This document shows positions 39,277-47,906 of a DNA stretch of 64,000 nucleotides, one piece after another; the stretch's first letter is position 1; every line of letters starts with the position of its first letter. Made by a program: the position numbers and the translations under genes. The stretch is from the NCBI RefSeq assembly GCF_001014645.1, contig NZ_LASZ01000008.1, positions 62,001-126,000 on the forward strand. Direction: 5' to 3'. The notes under the pieces were generated by a model. The model was not told the DNA's origin. It ran no database searches and saw only the letters and a program-made list of their open reading frames with translations. This DNA comes from Luteimonas sp. FCS-9. Its GTDB lineage: Bacteria; Pseudomonadota; Gammaproteobacteria; Xanthomonadales; Xanthomonadaceae.

Positions 39277-40683
39277 TCAGCCCGCCACGTGCCGGCGCCA
39301 CTCGGCGCCTTCGGCGAGCAATGCCGCCAGGTCCAGCCCGTCCTCGCCCGGGATGCGGATGCGCTTGTACTTCATCTCCGGCGCCGACAGCGGGATCGTC
39401 GCGTCCAGGCCCATCTTCGCGCCCACGCCCTCGACCGTCGACGGATCGAGCTTGGAGCCCTGGGCATTGCCGATCACGACCAGATCGCGGTCGGCCTGGA
39501 AGCGGGTGGACACCGCCCACTCGACCTCGCGCGGGTCGTGGATGTCGACGTCCAGGTCGCAGACCACGACGTGCTTGATGTCGTAGTGCGCGGCGAACGC
39601 GCCGAGGATGACGTTCTTGCCCTCGCCGTCCTGGCGTTTGTCGAGCTGCACGTACAGGTGATAGCGCCCCACCCCGCCGAGCGCCAGATGCACGTCGCGC
39701 ACGCCCGGGAAGCTGCGCTGCAGTTCGCTCAGGATCGTCGCCTCGCGCGGGATCGCGCCCAGCAGCAGGTGTTCGAGACCGCCGCCGACGATGGTGTGGA
39801 ACATCGCGCCGCGGCGGTGGGTGATCGCGTCGACCTCGATCACGTGGCGGCGCGCGCGCTCGCCGTAGTACTGCGGAAACTCGCCGAACGGGCCTTCCTC
39901 CTCGCGCTCGTCGGGCAGCAGGCGGCCTTCGATGACGATCTCCGCATCGGCCGGCACGCGCACGTCGTTGGTCGTGCACTTGACCACGTCCAGCGGCCGG
40001 CCGTGCAGCGCGCCGGCGATCTCCAGCTCGTCGTGGTCGACCGGCACGATCGCCTGCGACGACAGCAGCGTCGCCGGGTCGACGCCGATCGCGATCGCCA
40101 TCTCCAGCGCCTTGCCCTGGCGCTCGGCCATGCGGTGGTAGTGGTCGGTGTGGCGCGGCAGCAGCAGCACGCCAATGCGGTTCCTGCCGCTGATCTGGCA
40201 GCGGTGGATCGCGACGTTCTGGATGCCGGTCTCGGGGCTGCGGGAAATCAGCAGGCCGGCGGTGATGTAGGCGCCGCTGTCGTGCTCGTTGTGCGTGGGG
40301 ATGGGCAGTTGCGCGAGCAGGTCCACGTCGGTGTGCACGACCTCCTGCGCCGGCGCCTGCTCGACCTCGTTGAACGGGATCGGGTTCGCCGCCGCGTGCT
40401 GGAAGTGCGACAGCAGCCGGTCCTGCGGCACGCCCAGCGCCTCGGCCATCCAGCCGCGGTCCGACACCAGGCCGGAGATCACCGGGATCGCGTGCGCGCC
40501 GTCGGGCCTGGGGAAGAACGTCGCCTGGCGGCCATCGAGCTTCTTGGCGACCGCCGCGATCTGGTGCTTGAGCGCCAGCCCGTCCTGCGCCACCGCCAGT
40601 TCGCCGCGGGCGGCGAGGCGATCGAGCCAGTCGCGCAGCGACAGTGCGCCGGTGCTGCGGGGAGTGGAGTCGGAATCGGTCAT
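39277..40683 (-). CDS. UbiD family decarboxylase
   Basis: This 468-residue protein is a UbiD-family decarboxylase, a prenylated-FMN enzyme that reversibly decarboxylates aromatic or alpha,beta-unsaturated acids. Family landmarks are SLRDWLDRLAARGEL, HNEHDSGAYITAGL, the cofactor region VVPVDHDELEIAGAL and EGPFGEFPQYYG, and the catalytic ELQRSFPGVRDVHL. Length fits the hydroxyarylic-acid decarboxylase group. Its start has the ribosome site GGAGG. The cofactor maker UbiX lies in the divergent operon at 44987, and an MFS transporter is just upstream, which points to catabolism rather than ubiquinone synthesis. Substrate unknown. Confidence 0.9.
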   Translation of the reverse strand: MTDSDSTPRSTGALSLRDWLDRLAARGELAVAQDGLALKHQIAAVAKKLDGRQATFFPRPDGAHAIPVISGLVSDRGWMAEALGVPQDRLLSHFQHAAANPIPFNEVEQAPAQEVVHTDVDLLAQLPIPTHNEHDSGAYITAGLLISRSPETGIQNVAIHRCQISGRNRIGVLLLPRHTDHYHRMAERQGKALEMAIAIGVDPATLLSSQAIVPVDHDELEIAGALHGRPLDVVKCTTNDVRVPADAEIVIEGRLLPDEREEEGPFGEFPQYYGERARRHVIEVDAITHRRGAMFHTIVGGGLEHLLLGAIPREATILSELQRSFPGVRDVHLALGGVGRYHLYVQLDKRQDGEGKNVILGAFAAHYDIKHVVVCDLDVDIHDPREVEWAVSTRFQADRDLVVIGNAQGSKLDPSTVEGVGAKMGLDATIPLSAPEMKYKRIRIPGEDGLDLAALLAEGAEWRRHVAG

Positions 40684-40777
40684 GGGGCCTCCGTGAGGTC
40701 GATCGGACGCGGCCGCAGGTGCGGCCGCGCTTTCGGGTCGGGAAGACGACGCGCCCGCCGCAGCGGACGCGCCGGGG

Positions 40778-42121
40778 TCACAGCGCGCGGCCGCGGGTCT
40801 CGGGGATCACCAGCGCGCCCACCAGGTAGATCACCGCCAGCCCGGCGCTGAACAGCGCGAGCACGGTCGGGATCTGCGCCGGGGTGTCGCTGAGCAGCGA
40901 CACGAAGGTCGGCATGGTGCCGCCGAGCGCGAAGCCGATGTTCCACGACAGTCCGGTGCCGCTGGCGCGCAGTTCGGTCGCGAACCGCTCGTTGAGGAAG
41001 ATCAGGATCGGCGCGATGACCGCGCCGGCGACCAGCGCGACGCCGACCGCGTACCAGGTGATCGCGGCCAGCGAATCGGTCGCCGCCATGCCGTGGTACA
41101 TCAGCGGCAGGCCGACCAGCGCCAGCACCCCGCCGAGCGCGAACACCGGCTTGCGGCCCATCAGGTCCGACAGCCAGCCGAACAGCAGCGAGCTGACGAT
41201 CGTCGCCAGCGAGCCGTACATCAGGATCCGCGAGGTCTCGCCGTGCGGCACCTCGGCCACGAGGTTGAGCAGCGTCGGCAGGTAGCCGGAGGCGATGTAG
41301 TACGTCGCGCCGCCGCCGAAGGTGATCAGCAGGTTCACGCCCATCACCCTGCGGTACTCGGGCCCGAACAGACGGCGCAGCGGCGAGGCGACCGGCGCCG
41401 CCTTGCCCGCGGCCTTGGCGGCCTGCAGCTTCTGCCAGACCGGCGTCTCCTCCAGGTACTTGAACATCACCAGGCCGAACACGGTGCTGATCAGGCCGCA
41501 GAAGAACATGAAGCGCCAGCCCCAGACGTCGAACTGCTCGTCGGGGAACACGCCCGAGAGCACGAAGTACGCGAACGAGGCCAGCAGCGCGCCCAGGCCC
41601 GCACCCGCGCCGCCGACCATGCCCGACATCAGCCCGCGGTAGCGCGCCGGGATCGACTCGGTGCCGATGGTGTGGGTCGAGGCGACGATGCCGCCGACGA
41701 AGATGCCCTGGATCACGCGCAGCACCAGGAACAGGACCGGTGCGAGCACGCCGACCTGCACGATCGTGGGCAGCGCGCCGAACGCGGCGGTCGCCAGGCC
41801 GACGCCGACCATCGCCACCATCAGCGCGCGGCGGCGGCCGTGTTTGTCGGCGTAGACGCCGAAGACCGCCGAGCCCAGCGGGCGCACCAGCAGCGCGACC
41901 GCGAACGAGGCGTAGACCGCAGCCAGCGACAGCGTCGGCGAGGAGGACGGGAAGAACAGCCGCGCGACGATCGGCGCGACGTAGAGCAGGATGAACAGGT
42001 CGAACAGGTCCAGCGCCCACCCGAAGGTCGATGCGAAGGCGGCCAGCAGGATCTTGCGCGGCGGGATCGGCGCGTCCTCTCGCGCCGGCGCATCGGCCGG
42101 CGACGTCGTGCTCTCGGTCAT
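40778..42121 (-). CDS. MFS transporter, metabolite:H+ symporter (aromatic-acid type)
   Basis: This 447-residue transporter has 12 predicted membrane helices and MFS family marks: the loop 2-3 motif GVYADKHGRRRAL, the loop 4-5 RVIQGIFVGG and the loop 8-9 GWLSDLMGRKP. The overall pattern (long loop 6-7 after YLEETPVW) fits the metabolite:H+ symporter branch that includes PcaK, ShiA and ProP-like carriers. The ATG at 42121 is preceded by GGAGGGG. It is divergent from the LysR gene and heads the UbiD operon, so import of the UbiD substrate is likely (inference). Confidence 0.88.
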   Translation of the reverse strand: MTESTTSPADAPAREDAPIPPRKILLAAFASTFGWALDLFDLFILLYVAPIVARLFFPSSSPTLSLAAVYASFAVALLVRPLGSAVFGVYADKHGRRRALMVAMVGVGLATAAFGALPTIVQVGVLAPVLFLVLRVIQGIFVGGIVASTHTIGTESIPARYRGLMSGMVGGAGAGLGALLASFAYFVLSGVFPDEQFDVWGWRFMFFCGLISTVFGLVMFKYLEETPVWQKLQAAKAAGKAAPVASPLRRLFGPEYRRVMGVNLLITFGGGATYYIASGYLPTLLNLVAEVPHGETSRILMYGSLATIVSSLLFGWLSDLMGRKPVFALGGVLALVGLPLMYHGMAATDSLAAITWYAVGVALVAGAVIAPILIFLNERFATELRASGTGLSWNIGFALGGTMPTFVSLLSDTPAQIPTVLALFSAGLAVIYLVGALVIPETRGRAL

Positions 42122-42319
42122 TTTCCCCTCCACGGGAACGGATGATCGTTCGGGTTGTCGCCGCGCGGCCGTGCACGGATGCCGGGCATCCGCAGGGCCG
42201 GTCCCGGCGTCGCGCACGGAAGGCGGGGCGACGTCGCGTCGGCGGGCGACGGGCGTCGTGTGGGGGGCCTTCCGGTGTTTCTCGTTGTTGTGGGGCGAGC
42301 GTCCCGCAGCTTTCCGATA

Positions 42320-42335
42320 ATTCCAAATAATGAAT
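42320..42335. promoter_or_regulatory. Candidate LysR-binding site / divergent promoter
   Basis: ATTC-N8-GAAT is an AT-rich inverted repeat with the T-N11-A shape of LysR-type sites, in the 269-bp region between the MFS gene and the LysR gene. A -10-like TATGAT follows at 42341-42346 toward lysR. This AT-rich patch stands out sharply from its surroundings. Confidence 0.5.
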
Positions 42336-42390
42336 TTAGATATGATCGATCAGATCGGATGAAGCACGCCGCGACGTGGAGGGACGCGCG

Positions 42391-43329
42391 ATGGACCTGA
42401 GACAGATCAACTACTTCCTCGCCCTGTACGAGGAAGGCAGCGTCACCCGCGCCGCGCAGCGCATGAACGTGGTGCAGCCGGCGCTGTCGATGCAGATCGC
42501 CAAGCTCGAGCGCGAACTGGAGCAGAAGCTGTTCGAGCGCACGCCCAAGCGCATGGTGCCCACGTCGGCCGGACGCACGCTGCACCGGCTGGTCACGCCG
42601 ATCCAGCGCGACCTGGCCGCGGCGATGTCGCACATGGCCAACCTGTCGGGCACGATCTCGGGCGAGGTCGCGATGGGCGTGCTGTCGTCGGTGACGCGCA
42701 GCGTGATCCCCGGCGTACTGATCGACTTCGCGCGCGACTACCCGGAGGTCGAGATCTCGATCGCCGACGGCTACTCGCAGACCTTCATCGAGTGGGTCAA
42801 TGCCGGCAAGCTCGACCTGGCGGTGATCAACCGGCCCGCACGCCGGCTGGGCCTGGAGACGATCCCGCTGCTGGAAGAGGAGATGGTGCTGGTGTCGGCA
42901 CGCGGCAACGCGCCGCCGTCGGTGCGCTCGCTGTCGGACGCCGCGCACCTGAAGCTGGTGCTGCCATCCAAGCGGCACGGCCTGCGCGCCGAGCTCGACC
43001 GGCACATGGCCGGGCTGGCCACCGACCTCGAACCGCGGCTGGAACTCGACTCCACCGATTCGATCGCCGACCTCGTCGCGCGCAGCGACTGGTTCACCGT
43101 GCTGCCGAGCATCGCGGTCCACCGCCAGCTGATGGACGGCAGCCTGATCGCGCACGCGATCGGCCGCACACGCATCGCCCGGCACCTGGTCGTGGTGCAC
43201 CAGGCACGCCACCCGCCGGGGCCGGCGGCGATGCTGCTGATCGAGCGGCTGCGCGAGGCGCTGGTCGCGGCGCGCGCGGCGCTGCAGCCGAAAATCATCA
43301 GGATCGCTGATCGAAAAAATAAGGACTGA
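42391..43329 (+). CDS. LysR-family transcriptional regulator
   Basis: This 312-residue protein has the LysR layout: an N-terminal winged helix (MDLRQINYFLALYEEGSVTRAAQRMNVVQPALSMQIAKLEREL) and a C-terminal effector-binding domain. The ATG at 42391 follows GGAGGG at a good distance. It is divergent from the MFS/UbiD operon and upstream of the aldehyde dehydrogenase and UbiX genes, so it is the best candidate regulator of both arms. The inducer is presumably the imported acid or its product. Confidence 0.92.
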   Translation: MDLRQINYFLALYEEGSVTRAAQRMNVVQPALSMQIAKLERELEQKLFERTPKRMVPTSAGRTLHRLVTPIQRDLAAAMSHMANLSGTISGEVAMGVLSSVTRSVIPGVLIDFARDYPEVEISIADGYSQTFIEWVNAGKLDLAVINRPARRLGLETIPLLEEEMVLVSARGNAPPSVRSLSDAAHLKLVLPSKRHGLRAELDRHMAGLATDLEPRLELDSTDSIADLVARSDWFTVLPSIAVHRQLMDGSLIAHAIGRTRIARHLVVVHQARHPPGPAAMLLIERLREALVAARAALQPKIIRIADRKNKD

Positions 43330-43346
43330 TTATTCGACTTGATGGC

Positions 43347-43368
43347 GAGGGCGCGCTAGCGTGCCCTC
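43347..43368 (+). terminator. Hairpin after the LysR gene
   Basis: GAGGGC and GCCCTC flank a palindromic core (CGCTAGCG), giving a nearly perfect 22-base palindrome 17 bases after the LysR stop. There is no T run, so termination strength is uncertain. It separates lysR from the aldehyde dehydrogenase gene. Confidence 0.4.
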
Positions 43369-43538
43369 GAACGGCGTGCCGACCGCGGGCACGTCCCGTC
43401 GACGCCTTCCCAGAACAGGCGCGACGGCCGGGAGGCGCGGGCGAGGACGGGCGGCGACGCCGCGCGTCCCGTGCCGGGTAGGGAACCGCCCGACCGCCGC
43501 CCCCTGCCGCCGCGCGCCATGCACAGGACCGCACGCCC

Positions 43539-44990
43539 GTGAGCATCCGCCCCGCGCAGCACTGGATCGACGGCGCCGCCGTCGGCGACGCCACCCTCCC
43601 CAGCCTGGATCCCGCCTCCGGCGCGGTTCTGGGCGCGTTCGCCGACGGCGGCGCGGTCGAATCCGCCGCCGCGATCGATGCGGCCCGCCGTGCGTTCGAG
43701 CGCAGCGACTGGGCCGCCGCGCCGCGGCTGCGCCAGCGCGTGCTGCTCGACTGGGCGGCCGCGCTGCAGGCGCAGGCCGGATCGCTGGCCGAGCTGCTGA
43801 CGCGCGAGAACGGCAAGGTGCTGGCGCAGGCGCGCGGCGAGATCGCCGCGTCGATCTCCGAGATCGAGTACTACGCGGGCCTGGCCCGGCACCTGCCCGG
43901 TCACGTGCTCGAACCCGAACCGGGCGTGCTGTCGACGGTGCTGCGCGAGCCGGCCGGGGTGGCCGGCATCATCGTGCCGTGGAACGCACCGGCGGTGCTG
44001 CTGGTGCGCGCGCTCGGTCCGGCGCTCGCGGCCGGCTGCACGGTCGTGGTCAAGCCGGCGGCGCAGACGACGCTGTTCAACGCCGCGCTGCTGGCGCCGC
44101 TGCTGGCGCACCCGCAGCTGCCGGCCGGCGTGGTCAACGTCTTCGGCGAGGCCGGGCATGCGGGCGCGTCGCTGCTGGCGACCTCGCACGACGTCGACGC
44201 GATCTGCTTCACCGGCTCGACCGCGGTCGGCAAGACGATCATGCGCGACGCCGCCGACAGCATGAAGAAGCTCTCGCTCGAACTGGGCGGCAACTCGGCC
44301 TGCCTGGTGTTCGAGGACGCGGACATCGACGCGGTCGCGCCGCAGCTCGCGGCCGCGGCGACGATCATCTCCGGCCAGCAGTGCACGGCCGCGCGGCGCG
44401 TGCTCGTGCACGCCAGCCGGCTGGACGCGATGAAGCGCGCGTTGGCCGGCGCGCTGGGCGCGCTGCGGGTGGGCCCCGGCCTCGATCCGGCCAGCCAGAT
44501 GGGACCGCTGATCGACGTCGCCGCGCGCGATCAGGTCGCCGCGCGCATCGCACGCGCGTTCGACGCCGCCGACGAGGTGCTGCTGCGCGGCACGACGCCG
44601 GGCGGCGCGCTGGCCGGTGGGGCGTTCCTGACGCCGTCGCTGGTGTTCCACCGCGACAGCGCTGCGGACTTCGTGCAGGAGGAGATCTTCGGGCCGTTCC
44701 TGGTGCTCGAAGCGTTCGAGGACGAGGCCGAGGCGGTCGCACGCGCGAATCACACGGTGTTCGGGCTGTCGGCGAGCGTGTGGACGCACGACGGCGCGCG
44801 CGCGCAGCGGGTGGCGCGGGCCCTGCGCAACGGCACGGTGTGGATCAACGCGCACAACCGGCTGCTGCCGGAGGTCGAGACCGGCGGCTACCGGCAGAGC
44901 GGGCTGGGCCGGCTGCACGGCTACGACGCGCTGGCCGACTTCACCGAGCTCAAGCACGTCTACCAGGCGCCCGGTATGGTGGGCCGATGA
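43539..44990 (+). CDS. Aldehyde dehydrogenase (NAD(P)+-dependent)
   Basis: This 483-residue enzyme is a class-type aldehyde dehydrogenase that oxidises an aldehyde to the acid. The catalytic Cys is C282 in GQQCTAARR, the general base Glu is E248 in LELGGNS, the nucleotide loop is FTGSTAVGK (224-232), and PWNAP and the C-terminal GLGR-type segment are conserved. It starts with GTG at 43539 behind a weak AGGA site. Its stop overlaps the UbiX start (ATGA), so it is co-translated with the prenyltransferase. The ThDP decarboxylase at 58415 could supply its aldehyde (inference). Confidence 0.9.
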   Translation: MSIRPAQHWIDGAAVGDATLPSLDPASGAVLGAFADGGAVESAAAIDAARRAFERSDWAAAPRLRQRVLLDWAAALQAQAGSLAELLTRENGKVLAQARGEIAASISEIEYYAGLARHLPGHVLEPEPGVLSTVLREPAGVAGIIVPWNAPAVLLVRALGPALAAGCTVVVKPAAQTTLFNAALLAPLLAHPQLPAGVVNVFGEAGHAGASLLATSHDVDAICFTGSTAVGKTIMRDAADSMKKLSLELGGNSACLVFEDADIDAVAPQLAAAATIISGQQCTAARRVLVHASRLDAMKRALAGALGALRVGPGLDPASQMGPLIDVAARDQVAARIARAFDAADEVLLRGTTPGGALAGGAFLTPSLVFHRDSAADFVQEEIFGPFLVLEAFEDEAEAVARANHTVFGLSASVWTHDGARAQRVARALRNGTVWINAHNRLLPEVETGGYRQSGLGRLHGYDALADFTELKHVYQAPGMVGR

Positions 44991-45586
44991 GCGCGGGCGA
45001 GCGGCACGATCCGCGCAATCCGCCGCTGATCGTCGGCATCTCCGGCGCCAGCGGGGTCGTCTACGGGGTGCGCATGCTCGAGCTGCTGCGCGCGCTCGAC
45101 ATCCCGACGCACCTGGTGATGTCCAAGTCGGCGGAGATCACGATCGCGCACGAGACCGACCTGAAGATCGCGCAGGTCAAAGCGCTGGCGACCGAGGTGC
45201 ACGCGCCGCACGACATCGCCGCGGGCATCTCGTCGGGCTCGTTCCGCACGCGCGGGATGGTCGTGGCGCCGTGCTCGATGCGGTCGATGGCCGAGATCGC
45301 CGGCGGGGTGACCTCGAGCCTGCTCACGCGCGCGGCCGACGTGGTGCTCAAGGAGCGTCGCCGGCTGGTGCTGATGGTGCGCGAGACGCCGCTGCACACC
45401 GGACACCTGCGCAGCATGACGCAGCTGTCGGAGATGGGCGCGATCATCGCGCCGCCGGTCCCGGCGTTCTACGCGCGGCCGTCGTCGATCGAGGCGATGG
45501 TCGAGCACACCGTCGGCCGGGTCCTCGATCTGTTCGACATCGACACCGGCACCGTGCGGCGCTGGCGGGAGCCGCCGGCCGGGTAG
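44987..45586 (+). CDS. ubiX: UbiX family flavin prenyltransferase
   Basis: This 199-residue protein is a UbiX/Pad1 flavin prenyltransferase, which makes the prenylated FMN needed by UbiD decarboxylases. The flavin-binding GISGASGVVYG near the N-terminus, then SSGSFRTRGMVVAPCSMRSM and LVLMVRETPLHTGHL are characteristic. It overlaps the aldehyde dehydrogenase stop by 4 bases. Its pairing with the UbiD gene 4.3 kb away across the divergent LysR promoter is likely, so it may be a catabolic copy rather than the ubiquinone-synthesis one. Confidence 0.93.
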   Translation: MSAGERHDPRNPPLIVGISGASGVVYGVRMLELLRALDIPTHLVMSKSAEITIAHETDLKIAQVKALATEVHAPHDIAAGISSGSFRTRGMVVAPCSMRSMAEIAGGVTSSLLTRAADVVLKERRRLVLMVRETPLHTGHLRSMTQLSEMGAIIAPPVPAFYARPSSIEAMVEHTVGRVLDLFDIDTGTVRRWREPPAG

Positions 45587-45706
45587 GCCTCGCACCGATG
45601 AGGCGTCTCGTCGTCGCCTCAGCAGGAGCAGGAGCGGGAGGATTGCTGGGCGACGTTGAAGCGCATCGGTGTGGTGCTTCGCTTCTCTTTATCGCGACCT
45701 GAGGGT

Positions 45707-45812
45707 CCCCGTCGTGGCCGGCAGGCCCTTGCCGCGAATGTCCCCCGGCCACCGCCATACGGCGATGGCCTCCTCCTTGATTTCGCGCAAGGGCCTGCCG
45801 ACCGCGACGGGG
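45707..45812. repeat. 106-nt palindromic unit, left copy
   Basis: The two ends pair over about 33 bases (CCCCGTCG with CGACGGGG; GGCAGGCCCTTG with CAAGGGCCTGCC, the latter a perfect 12-bp match). The middle holds a smaller palindrome (GGCCACCGCC with GGCGATGGCC). One wobble, one mismatch and a one-base slip interrupt the outer stem. Confidence 0.8.
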
Positions 45813-45928
45813 ATCGGCTTGCGGATCGTGCGGTCTGTCGTCGTCGGATCGCTCGCCGTCCCTTTCCAACGGCCATGCGCCGGGCCGGAAAGGAAGCAGG
45901 CGCCCCCCCACACCCTCCGGAAGCCGAG

Positions 45929-46034
45929 CCCCGCCGGGACCGGTGGCCTTCTCGGCGAAATCAAGGGGGAGGCCGCCGCCGGCTGGCGGTGGCCGGAGGA
46001 CATTCGCGCGAGGAGGCCACCGGTTCCGGCGGGG
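45929..46034. repeat. 106-nt palindromic unit, right copy
   Basis: This unit has the same length and layout as the left one, in inverse orientation. CCCCGCCGG pairs with the inverse of its far end, ACCGGTGGCCT forms the core stem, and an inner GGCCGCCGCC/GGCGGTGGCC palindrome is kept. Its stem bases differ from the left copy at many places, yet pairing is maintained by matched changes. Confidence 0.8.
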
Positions 46035-46150
46035 CCTGCCAGATCGCGATAAAGAGCAGCGAAGCGAGGCGTCTCCATGACGCTGCCGCAGCCGACGGCC
46101 CCTCGGTTAGGAGCAGCCGCCTCCTTCGTCTCCGCTTTGCAGGACGCAGC

Positions 46151-47848
46151 TCAACCACGCTCGCGCACCAGCCCGTCGGCGATCTTCTCGGCGATCATGA
46201 TCGTCGGGATGTTGGTGTTGGCCGTGGGCAGGCGCGGCATCACCGAAGCGTCGGCGACATAGAGGTTGTCGAGGCCGATCACGCGCCCGGCCGGATCGAC
46301 AACGGCGTGCGGATCGCGCGGGTCGCCCATGCGGCAGGTGCCGCTGGCGTGCCAGACGCCGAACACGTGGGTGCGCACGAAGGCTTCGAGCCGGTCATCG
46401 TCGGCGAGCACCGAGGCCAGCGAGCGGCCGCCGTTCATGACCCGCCGCAACACCCGGTGGCGCAGCGCCGCCGGCACGTCGAGCAACGCGCCCAGCAGCG
46501 CGGTCGCGACCGCGTTGCGCCGCCGTACCGCGCTCAGGCGCTTGATCGCCGGCGTGAAGCCGGCCGGGAACAGGTCGTCGGGGTCGGGATTGACCGCCTC
46601 GCACACCGCCAGCCGCGCGAGCCGGCGCACGCCGTCCATCATTCGCGCCAGGTCCTCGGGCGCCGACAGCAGCCCCAGGTCCACGTGCGGCAGGTCGTCG
46701 GCCGACGGCGAGCGCAGCGCCACCCGCCCCTGCGACTGCGGCCGGTTGCACCACAGGAAGTACAGCCCCAACCGGCGGCCCAGCGCATGCCAGCCGGCGC
46801 GCGCCGACGCGGTGACGTACATGTCCGACGCCGCGCCGCCGGGGAGCCCGGAGCTGTAGCGCATCGCCACGAAGCTGGCGCGGCGGTACGCGGCCGGCAG
46901 CCGCAGCGCGCGCGGCAGGTACTGGCACAGCGTCAGCGCCGGATGGTCGCGCAGGTTGCGGCCGACGCCGGGCAGGTCGGCGACGACCGCGATACCCAGC
47001 GCCGACAGCGCCTCGCCCGGCCCGATGCCCGCGCGCATCAACAATGCCGGCGTCTGCAGCGCGCCGGCGGTCGCGATCACGCGACGCGCCGACACGACGT
47101 GCCGGATGCCGTCGCATTCGAACTCGACGCCGGCGACCGCGCGCCCTGCCATGCGCAGCGCGGTCGCCCGGGTGTGCGCGCGGATCTCCAGGTTCGGCCG
47201 TGCGCGCACCACGGCGTCGAGATAGCCGGTCGCGGCCGAGACGCGGCGGTCGTCGCGGTTGGAGAATGCGGGCGGGAACAGGCCGTCCTCGAAGTCGCCG
47301 TTCTGGTCCAGCCGCATCGACAGGCCGCTCGCGGCCAGCGCGGCCGTCACCGCGTGCCCGTACGGCGGAAAGGCCTCGGGCCGGATCCGCCGGATCGGGA
47401 TCGGGCCGTCCCGGCCGTGCAGCGGGCCGTCGCAGTCGAGGTCGCGCTCGAGCCGGCGGAAGTACGGCAGCACGCCGTCCCAGTCCCAGCCGTGCGCGCC
47501 GAGCTCTGCCCACTCCGCGTAGTCGCGCGGCAGGCCGCGGTTGGCCGCCTGCACGTTGATGCTCGAGCCGCCGCCCATGACCCGCGCCTGCTCGTAGGCG
47601 CGCGTCAGCGGACGGCCGTTGGCGGCCGTCGTCGTGGTCGCGGCCAGGCCCGGCCAGACGTAGCGCTCGCCGTGGAACAGCGCCATCGGATAGCTGTCGA
47701 GCAGTTCGGGCGGCACGCCGCCCGGCGGCGTGTCCATGCCCGCCTCGACCAGAAGCACGCGGCGCGCGGGATCGGCCGACAACCGGCTGGCCAGCACGCA
47801 GCCGGCCGAGCCGCCGCCGATCACGATGTCGTCGAAGATCGCATCCAT
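46151..47848 (-). CDS. GMC family FAD-dependent oxidoreductase (choline dehydrogenase-like)
   Basis: This 565-residue enzyme is a glucose-methanol-choline oxidoreductase. The FAD Rossmann motif GGGSAGCVLASRLS is at the N-terminus, the GMC signature region ARVMGGGSSINVQAANRG follows, and the catalytic His/Asn segment is HASGTCRMG ... NTNIPTIMIAEKIADG at the C-terminus. It oxidises a primary or secondary alcohol, but the exact substrate is unclear. It is the last gene of the long leftward run, 58 bp after XdhC. It may supply an aldehyde or keto compound within the island (inference). Confidence 0.9.
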   Translation of the reverse strand: MDAIFDDIVIGGGSAGCVLASRLSADPARRVLLVEAGMDTPPGGVPPELLDSYPMALFHGERYVWPGLAATTTTAANGRPLTRAYEQARVMGGGSSINVQAANRGLPRDYAEWAELGAHGWDWDGVLPYFRRLERDLDCDGPLHGRDGPIPIRRIRPEAFPPYGHAVTAALAASGLSMRLDQNGDFEDGLFPPAFSNRDDRRVSAATGYLDAVVRARPNLEIRAHTRATALRMAGRAVAGVEFECDGIRHVVSARRVIATAGALQTPALLMRAGIGPGEALSALGIAVVADLPGVGRNLRDHPALTLCQYLPRALRLPAAYRRASFVAMRYSSGLPGGAASDMYVTASARAGWHALGRRLGLYFLWCNRPQSQGRVALRSPSADDLPHVDLGLLSAPEDLARMMDGVRRLARLAVCEAVNPDPDDLFPAGFTPAIKRLSAVRRRNAVATALLGALLDVPAALRHRVLRRVMNGGRSLASVLADDDRLEAFVRTHVFGVWHASGTCRMGDPRDPHAVVDPAGRVIGLDNLYVADASVMPRLPTANTNIPTIMIAEKIADGLVRERG

Positions 47849-47906
47849 CGGGAAGAGTCGCCTCGGGGTCGTCTCGCGCGTGCGGGCGTGGCGCCCGCAC
47901 CGCGCA

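Larger units (their letters stand above)
45676..46065. repeat. 390-bp inverted pair of palindromic repeat units
   Basis: Two related units lie in opposite orientation in the 564-bp gap between the ubiX-like and GMC genes. The outer 25 bases on each side (45676-45700 and 46041-46065) match as inverted copies with two differences. Inside are the two 106-base palindromes listed separately. A 10-base direct repeat GAGGCGTCTC occurs at 45600-45609 and 46066-46075. The rest of the gap holds no credible gene. Confidence 0.8.
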
